Positions 56,588 through 64,000 of a stretch of DNA of 64,000 bases are shown piece by piece; the first letter of the stretch is position 1, and each line of letters starts with the position of its first letter. Position numbers and translations under genes: made by a program. Under the pieces are notes generated by a model, which searched no databases, had not been told where the DNA came from, and saw nothing but the letters and a program-made list of their open reading frames with translations. The DNA lies in NCBI GenBank assembly GCA_944472135.2, contig OX235263.1, forward strand, positions 30,681,379-30,745,378, given 5' to 3'. This DNA comes from Trichobilharzia regenti (lineage: Eukaryota; Platyhelminthes; Trematoda; Strigeidida; Schistosomatidae).

Positions 56588-57318
56588 CCAGCAGACTACA
56601 TAAACACTTGACAGATCAAATTTATACAGGTAGTCAGCAAGATTTAGTAAACTAAAAGTGCTTTCGGTTTCAACAGGAGTTCTCCGTGCCGAATTTATTC
56701 CTTCAAGGGCCTACAGAGATTAAATCTTCAATTAAATAACACTGACGTGGAAGAAATTCCATTCTTCATTACTATACTTAATGAAAAGAATCATGTTTTT
56801 TATTTTAAAAACAGGAGAATTCGTAATGTTTTACTTTATGTAAATGCAGTTGCATACAGTTGCACTAAGAACTCAACGCAACTCGATACACAATAGTATA
56901 TATACAAATAAACTAAAAAATAATGTCCTCCTTACCTTCTGAACAACTTGTCCTTATTCCAGGATTATAATTTTTCACCCATGAGCCTGAGTTATGTTTA
57001 CGAAATCGCAATATTACATCAGTTAAAACTTCCCCCAAAACCAAGGCCACTTGAAACCAATAGCAACATAGCAACAAGCGTCATTTAGGGGATATGCAAT
57101 AAAGTCGCTCGAAACAAAACGCAGGAATAAAGCTGACCAGACAACTTTAAGATTGTAAGCGCATACTGAATGGGACCTGTATCAGCCCTAATTGGGACTC
57201 GTACTTTTTGAACGAGTCCTCAAAGGCAATTCTTAACAATTTTTATGGCGATATTAACTCAATTCATGACGTCACTGCATCTGAGAAGATTCTTAGCTTC
57301 AGATTCATTCAGAGCTAT

Positions 57319-57677
57319 TGTCAATCACGTCTCGTAAACCGTTAATGCCCAGCTCTTGCTACGCTGGGACTCACGCTGTTCCTCGAGGCTTCTCAGAAAC
57401 GCTTAGTAATAACGGCCGCAGAAACCAAAACACCGATTGGCCACTCGAGAATACTTTATTGTAACACCAACATATAAAAATTGTTATCACTAAGGTCTGT
57501 GAACAAATATTACAATAATAAATCACAATATTACTTCTGACGGTTTGCTACTGACTTCTTTCTGAACAGCGACCGATGAGACGATGACTGTCGTATTGAT
57601 GCCTCCGCGAAAATTGGGGAAGTTGGTTTTGAGCAAACAACCATGAATTGATCGTTCAATCTTCAGCTACATTGACA
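57319..57677. repeat. BEL-family LTR inserted in CR1 copy
   Basis: 359 bp, TGTCAATCACG...CATTGACA, a diverged relative of 56268-56587. It is followed directly by a second partial copy of the LTR 3' half (57678-57843). The flanks CTAT at 57315-57318 and ACTAT at 57844-57848 suggest the target duplication of the whole tandem. Confidence 0.8.
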
Positions 57678-57843
57678 GACTAAGATCTAAGAACAAATAT
57701 TACAACAATAAATTATGACATTACTTCTGACGGTTTTTCCAGGTTCTTTCTGAACATCGACCGATGGGACGACGAATGGCAGATTGATCACCCGCGAGCA
57801 AACAACCATGAATTGATCATTCAATCTTCAACTACATTGGCAA
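57678..57843. repeat. Partial second LTR in tandem
   Basis: It repeats the last half of the preceding LTR (ACTTCTGACGGTTTTTCC ... CAAACAACCATGAATTGATC ... CTACATTGGCA) with a deletion and about 10 percent divergence by eye. Confidence 0.75.
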
Positions 57844-58284
57844 CTATTATATTCCGAGATTCTTAAGGCGAGGTCCACGACAGCACCCAGTAAAATACAT
57901 GTTTCATGAATTATCATCATCAGTTGCTGTTAGGTCCCTCCCTACTAGTATTCAAGAGTTAAAAAGTATAAGCCTCAGAAACAAAGAAATGCGGGTCATC
58001 CAGCTCTCGCGTAACTCAGGAGAAGACGCCAAACTTTTCAAAATTAGGTTGACGAACTCAAAAGCAGCCTATACAAAAATAGCATACTTGAACGGCATTG
58101 CCTACGAAAATACTGAGGTGATACGTCAACTGTTCGGCAAGGACTTCGCCAGACTATACACCTTCGGAAACGAGGAGGTTGTGGATTTCCCACGTAAAAC
58201 AAACGAATGTCTGAGTGACATACCTTTCGCCACACACGAGATCGATAAAGCTGTCGCAAATCCTAAGCTTGGTAACACTTTTGG

Positions 58285-58647
58285 TGTCAGCTAAGTTTCA
58301 CAAACTGCCAATGTCCAGCTCTTGCTACTCTGGACCTCACGCTGTCCCTCGAAGACTTTCAGAAACGCTTTGTATCAACCAATGCAAAAACCGAAACAAT
58401 TATTGGCGACTGAAGAATCCTTTATTCTTACTCCAACATATAATCAACGATAAGGTTATTACACAAGGCCTAAGAACAAATGCTATAACAATAAATCATG
58501 GTAATACTTCTGATAGTTTTCTATCTTCTTCTGAGCAGGGAACGATGAGACGATGACTGCTGGATTGGTGACCCGTGAACATTATGGAGGAGTTGGGTTC
58601 GAGCAAACAACCATGAATTGATCGTTCAATCTTCAGCTACACTGACT
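58285..58647. repeat. Second BEL-family LTR inserted in the same CR1 copy
   Basis: TGTCAGCTAAG...ACACTGACT, 363 bp, more diverged from the others. It splits the RT region between SNT (58270) and a degenerate G-I-S-F-V-P-L (about 58660). No clear target duplication. Confidence 0.75.
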
Positions 58648-61394
58648 GTTGTTCTAGATGGTTTATCTTTTGTTCCGCTGAAAAATGGTGGTATTGACAT
58701 GAATTTATTCCGACTCAAGTTGTACTCAATTTTTTCAAGCGATCGGACAAGGCCTACCTTCTGGAAGAAGCTCATTCGTAAATACGGGGCTATGGCTGAT
58801 ATCAACAACTACCGCCCAATCAACATCACGTCTGTAGTTTCGCGTGTGGCAATAAAGATAGTAAAGACTCAAATCATTCAGTACTTGCTGTCAAATGACC
58901 TACTATCTCCACCCTAAAACGGTTTCTTAGGTATGAGGTCGCGCATCACTTGCCACTCAGATTATTCCGACTACAATAGACAATGGGCTGATAGGGGCGT
59001 TCAGTGACAACATTATTTCTCGACGCCAGCAAAGCCCCATATCAGACTCCTAAAGAATACCTCCAATCCTACGAATAACTAGAAAGCTTCTCAAATGGAT
59101 AAATTCTTTTCTCACATAAAGGGAGCAATTAGTCGAAATCATTCACCAGCTGTCTTCAACAAAGTCGATAATTGGTGGTGTAATACAAGGTAGCATTCTC
59201 GGCCCTATTCTATTGCTCTTATTCATAATGACAGTCCCTGTGATCGAGTATGGTGAGCCATACTTCTTTGCAGATGATCTTCAAATAGTATATAATTATG
59301 GGTACGATGACATGAGCTTCGAAAGCAAGAACCAATACGACTTAAACAATATGGAGATTGGAGCGAAAAGTGGCAGCTGACTTTCAACCCAGATAAGTGT
59401 GGTATACCCCACCTTGGACGCTGGAATCCGAGAATGTGCCTATGTATGTACGGTAAGCTCATCTCAGAACTGAACACAGCCACAGATCTCGGAATAACAC
59501 ACTCGGATTCAACCTTTTCTGATCATGCAAATAAGGTTGTATCTGACTGTAAACAACTTACTGGCTTTGCACTGCGTAACTTTTACACCCAAGAAGCAAG
59601 ATTAGCTACATATATATGCGGCATGTATCAGCCCCAAACTTGAACATTGTGTTCTCCTATTTAGTAACTTAAGGTCTGCAGACCGAAAAGTCATAAGCGT
59701 CCAGAGATTCTTTACGAAACGCATAATAGGGTTTGACCAACAAGTGGAATGTGTTGACAGGCGTATACAACTGAAGTTAGAACCTCTGTGTTTAAGGTGA
59801 GTGAAGTGCGACTTATTTCTACTCTTCAAAGTCATTAAGAAACATTGTTACAGTAACTCATCCATAACGTGGGAAAATACTAAATCATATCAGCTGCGAA
59901 ACCACGGCTACCTTGTCAAGGTGGCTACCCACAAAAAATCCATTAAGGTAAACTTTTTCACCATTTAATATTGAAATCTTTATAGGCAACTACCATCTGA
60001 AATTAGATGTTGTGAAAACCCCGATGGGTTCAAGCGGAGCCTGGAAAGACATTGACGTGTCCACTCTAGCTCGTTTAAAGAACAAAAACTGTTGGTAGAA
60101 TGGTGAATGAAAGTCAGTCCAGTCTTCAATATAGTCACTTACGTATTACTCAACTCTAGTACTTACACAGAGAAGGTCCAACTAACCTACTGATTTTATA
60201 TTTTCCTTAATTTTCAATAGGCTGTGTTAGTATAGGTAATTCTAGAAACACTTATATTGGCAACCACACTTTTCGCTACCTTGCTTGCATGAATTCTGGT
60301 TCCTCTGATTAAAAACACAACACCACCGATGTTAGAACAAAGCTATATTTTCATCGAAAACGTCATAGTTTCCATGTTTAGACCAATATGGTTAGCATTA
60401 AACATTGCAAGTGTATACTATCACTCCAAGGAGTCTCCACCTTCTCCTCGTATTTATCTTGTAAATATGCTTCCAATGATGTATTAGCCATAATCGTATT
60501 TTATGCCACTTTTCAGTTTCCCAGGACGTTCTCCTCCTCAATCACGTGGCGGCGTAGCACTCACCCAGATATACGATGTTCACTGGTTCGCCATGGCTAT
60601 CAGCAGGAAATGGAGAGAAGTTTTGATTGTCGCTCAACTTGGATGGTGACCTTAGTAAAGCGATTAAAATTCAACATTTATAAGAACCTGCTCTGATTTC
60701 TTGTTGAACGATCGAACGATCTAAACTTTTATTAATTTGTGATACTTCAAGATTGTAATCCATAACATAACTGATCGTGCATGTAAAATGGCATGCATTT
60801 CTTGTAAACACCAGTTTACACGAATAAAACCATCATTAATGCTCAGTAAGCTAACTTGTATTTCTCAAAAGAACTTACTGAGTCAGTCAAAACAACTATA
60901 GCATGTGCTTATATCGAACAGCAATCTACACATAATAGTTTACACTACTTCAAGGATAAGCGTCGCCTTGAATTCCATGGACCGAGTTTCACTGACGTCA
61001 TCTTTGGTGTCATGTCATTTTCCCTTGGTTCGTTCCTCCCTTTGAGTCATACTCTAAAATTGAATCGATTACAGAGATTAAAAGGAGGAATGTTATCTGT
61101 ACTCACCAGGGTCTGATTTGCTTATGGGAATAACTGACTGGTTCATATATGTGATGAAAAATCTATATGTCTTCTGCGCCTCCCCACTGGGCTTTGGGTC
61201 ATTTTATTTATGAAGAAGTGGGGTTTCATTTTTAAACCAACACCCGACCGATACGTAACTCAGTGCAGCACTTTTCTAAGAAGTGTGAAAGTTGTAGCTT
61301 TTTGCTCTTTTAAGACGAGGGGAAAATTCTTTACACGCATTTTCTTGTTTTTCCATTTGCTTATAGTTTACTAATTATTCGTCAGCCCTCGTAA

Positions 61395-62581
61395 TCAAAG
61401 TCTGTCGGTATGTGTATGCTGGTTAAGTTTGTTCTTGTCAGTGCTACGCCCTGAATACCATTCCTGCAGGTGAACGTCGAAAATCGTTTTGAACGGTTCT
61501 CGGATACTAGGCCTAACCATTGGCTGGGTTTCTGTCCAGTGAGGAGAGTTACAGTGAGATATTATTGCAGGTTTAAGTTGTTGAAGAAAGCGTTCTATCA
61601 GCCTATTGTTTTGAGAGCAATTTGCTGTGCAGCCAATTCTGTGTGATCTGAGGAACTTCGACAAGTTGTTAAATGACCCTGACTCGAATCGAGCCTCTTG
61701 ACAAATTTTTATTGTTACAGACCTCCTGAACAAGACTAGCCAGCGGCGGAGAAAGGCCTATGCTTCCCATTTCGCTGTAATAACGTTAACTTTTGTAGCT
61801 ACAGGGATCCAATCTTCCTACCATTGCATTCAGCTGATGTTTCTCAAAACAGAACTTAAAGCAGAAGTGCAGTTGTTCAAGTTGCTACGTACCATGTAAC
61901 ATACGAATGTTGAAATTAGAGTGAAAGACGGATTCAAAAGTACTGTAATAAGTTGAAACATAATGGACAAATTATATTGCCAGTGAATCCACGATGAGGG
62001 ATCTACCAAATCCACATTGATGTGGAGGAAACGTATGTCCGGCCATCAGAATGCTCCTAAGAGTGATATTGTGTGTATGTTCTTCTTCGCCCTCTGGCAG
62101 ACACGCACCCTGTCGCCAATCCCTGCACTTTCTGTTGAAGGTTTAGCCAAATGCATCTTGAGGACATCATTTTAACTTACACCTCTTCTCCAGAGTGCGA
62201 TGGTGAGAGTAATTATTCACTACGGGTTTTCTCACAATTTTATGGATATTGGTCTGGTGAATCTTTTTTGTCGTAGTATGCCAAGCCAACATCTAATGCA
62301 GATGGGGATTGTCCAGGTTTGGGACTAGAGCTATTTACAGCTAGGGCGTACCGCAGCTCTTCACTTTTGTCCAGTGCTATGAAGGCTGTAGTGATTTGTT
62401 GCACTGCACTCACGTGTATTCCGGACAGTGCATCAGCCATGCAGCTCTCCTCCCTCTTCACCCGCAGATATCGCTGACAAATTTTGATGTGAAATAAAGG
62501 TGGCCAACCTCCCCTGGTGATCATTTCCAGTTTCACTACTCCTCACTGGTCCGTGATCACTATTAAGGATCAGAGCGGCAA
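61395..62581 (-). pseudogene. Ty3/gypsy pol remnant (RNase H end to integrase)
   Basis: On the minus strand, 62536-62240 contains CMADALSGIHVSAVQQ, the conserved V-x-ADALSR region at the end of RNase H. 61690-61480 contains FNNLSKFLRSHRIGCTAN, SQNNRLIERFLQQLKPAIIS and HWTETQPMV, the integrase core end (NxxxERFxRxLKxAI). The intervening part and frames are broken. It is an old relic. Confidence 0.78.
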
Positions 62582-63470
62582 TATTTCCTTCGAGTTGTTC
62601 AAACATTGAACAACCCTTATTTCTCGCTCCACATGGCCAGATGTTTTTTTAATGAATTAGAAATTAATCAAAACCTCTCTGTGGGAGAGGGAACTGAGCG
62701 ATTTTCAGTGATATTCTGTCAGTCATTTTGAAGTCCATTCCATGAGACTGTATGAATGACAGCCAACATCCAAAGTGGTATTAGAAAGCTCTTCATCGCA
62801 ATCCTATTAATCCTAACTCGGAATCTCCTTAATGTCTCACTAGCTACCACACTAGTTCAATTATTGTTAGTATCCTAGAACTTGAGAGGCATATAGCACA
62901 ATGATCCCCTGCTTTGTGTGTGTGAAACTTGCTAAACGCCAAGCACTCATCGAATATGTCACTGTGGTTACGCAGAAGCGCACACAAGCCATCCATTCAA
63001 ATCTGATGAAATGTCTGAAAGTAGAAGAAGTAGGACGAGGATTTCTGGGGCACCCTACTAACTTTGTGTTCAGTCATGCCCCAGTGACTATACTACATAC
63101 AGCTGGAGGCCTCATACGTTGGATCGATAATCTGTGATGCGAACCAAAGAATAAGCAGGCCATCTACATCTAGGGAGTTTGAAAATTTGGCCAACCAAAC
63201 TACTGGTCTTACCCCAGTCTGTCAAGAGGAGTTTGCCTTGGGGGGAGCGCTGGGCCTAAGTTCTCTCAATGTCCTGATTACTTGGTAAGGTCACTGAAGG
63301 TCACTACACCTTTTAGTTTCAGTATTACCGCTTCACCGGTCATAGTATTGCTCCAGCTACGTAGACAGCAGTCTGGCATCACTGCAACCAAATCTGTGTG
63401 AACCAACCTTGGTGATTACAAAAGTACCCATTTCTGCAGAAACAGAATTTTTCGAATCAATCTTAATGTT
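62582..63470. other. Intergenic with one unassigned short frame
   Basis: 62901-63137 (plus, 78 codons) has no recognisable motif. Nothing else recognised. Confidence 0.35.
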
Positions 63471-63479
63471 TGGCGAATG

Positions 63480-63829
63480 AGGCATTACATTTGCTGAATA
63501 TTTAACCTATTTGACAATTTTATTATTGAACGGGAACTGAATATTCATCGAACACCTAAGAAGTAATTGTTTCAGATTAGTAAAAGGAATTTTGGTACAC
63601 AGCTTTCTTCCTTTCCGCAGATAGGCTGGACAGTTGCCACCAGAGGTGAGTTAATGAATAGAGGTGAAACATCAAAGGATGTCACATATTTTTCCCTTAC
63701 GTTCAAGCTTTTTATCTTACCAGTACACAGAAATGTATCCTTGACGCCACTGTTCACTAGCTGATCATACAAGGACTGAAATAGCTGTATCAGAGACTTT
63801 GCACTGTTGTGATGAGATGATTGAGACAC
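63480..63829 (-). pseudogene. Penelope-like RT fragment
   Basis: The minus-strand frame contains EKYVTSFDVSPLFINSPLVA, close to the SFDVSSLFTNIPL block that carries the first catalytic Asp in Penelope-type RTs. The next piece, MNIQFPFNNKIV, matches the F-x-F-N-x-x-Y block further on. A frameshift lies near 63570. No endonuclease part is seen downstream. Confidence 0.65.
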
Positions 63830-64000
63830 GTCTAGTGTAGGACAGAGTGCTAGTCTTAATTTATGTACTTTTAGCAGGCCACCGTCATTGTGATGATAAA
63901 TATTACATTTTATGATTGCTAGAATTGAAGAGAATTTATTGAAAATATTACTCTTCGTTCAGGCTGACTTTCAGTCCATGGCTTGAGAGTGTTTCAGATT

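Larger units (their letters stand above)
46611..56592 (-). mobile_element. BEL/Pao LTR retrotransposon, defective, with nested LINEs
   Basis: Outer LTRs: right copy 56268-56587 (320 bp) and left copy split into 46616-46763 and 51884-52054. The two differ at only a few bases and have inverted ends TGTCA/TGACA. CCAGC flanks both outer ends (46611-46615 and 56588-56592), an exact 5-bp target duplication. Gag remnants on the minus strand show the orientation. Removing the CR1 insertion (46764-51883) leaves about 4.85 kb, too short for a complete BEL element, so most of pol is missing. Confidence 0.88.
57108..60836 (+). pseudogene. Older CR1-like LINE copy broken by LTR insertions
   Basis: It aligns in order with 47827-51850 of the intact copy: DFPRKTNECLSDIPFATHEI (58182), NNYRPINITSVVSRV (58803), the ADDL-type catalytic region near 59270, YTQEARLATY (59590) and 3' UTR up to the GTGCATGTAAAATGGCATGC tail near 60775. 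Several frameshifts and stops occur. LTRs interrupt it at 57319-57843 and 58285-58647. Confidence 0.85.

Noticed and set aside
61395..62581. Host gene with integrase-like domain
   Set aside because: Frames are broken and motifs are in gypsy order; treated as a relic.

Overview
The window is a stretch of AT-rich, repeat-laden nuclear DNA from a parasitic flatworm, most probably a schistosome or close relative. The evidence is tRNA-like SINEs carrying a hammerhead ribozyme of the Sm-alpha type, a gene with very short introns (31, 33 and 47 bp) at its 5' end and in its middle, Penelope-like elements with GIY-YIG endonucleases, RTE- and CR1-type LINEs, and Ty3/gypsy and BEL/Pao LTR elements. Species cannot be fixed from sequence reading alone.

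Two ordinary host genes are recognisable, both on the minus strand. (1) About 12.2-15.5 kb: a CYHR1/ZFTRAF1-like RING plus TRAF-type zinc-finger protein in one long uninterrupted stretch. It appears as two ORFs because of one apparent base loss in a G run (C run on the plus strand) near 13464; together they would give a protein of roughly 1,085 residues. (2) 24.2-34.0 kb: a uridine-cytidine kinase gene. I could assemble it completely as six exons with consistent phases and GT/AG borders (246 residues). Its 6.5 kb second intron is filled with transposable elements.

The rest is layered mobile DNA. 0.2-5.4 kb: solo LTR, SINEs (one with a near-canonical hammerhead ribozyme, one with a degenerate hammerhead), fold-back repeats. 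5376-7214: a complete, very young, gag-only LTR retrotransposon with 194-bp LTRs differing at one base and a perfect 5-bp target duplication. 8.2-9.8 kb: decayed RTE-like LINE. 16-23.7 kb: solo LTRs, Penelope fragments, SINEs, RTE pieces. 28.4-32.2 kb, inside the kinase intron: a Penelope RT/GIY-YIG fragment, a duplicated solo LTR and RTE LINE pieces. 34.3-39.7 kb: SINE, a CR1-like LINE 5' part and LINE 3' tails. 43-46.6 kb: decayed LINEs.

46616-56587 is one BEL/Pao element (320-bp LTRs, 5-bp target duplication CCAGC on both sides). Its left LTR is split by a CR1-like LINE with an intact 1075-codon endonuclease/RT frame, and its gag is frameshifted and cut by another LINE tail. 57.1-60.8 kb: an older CR1 copy broken by two further LTR insertions. 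61.4-62.6 kb: Ty3/gypsy integrase remnant. 63.5-63.8 kb: Penelope RT remnant.

The strongest candidates for something not well described are the intact gag-only LTR element, the second hammerhead-bearing SINE type, the mini-intron layout of the kinase (one intron cuts the Walker A motif, one is a 33-bp in-frame intron), and the datable nest of elements around 46.6-60.8 kb.
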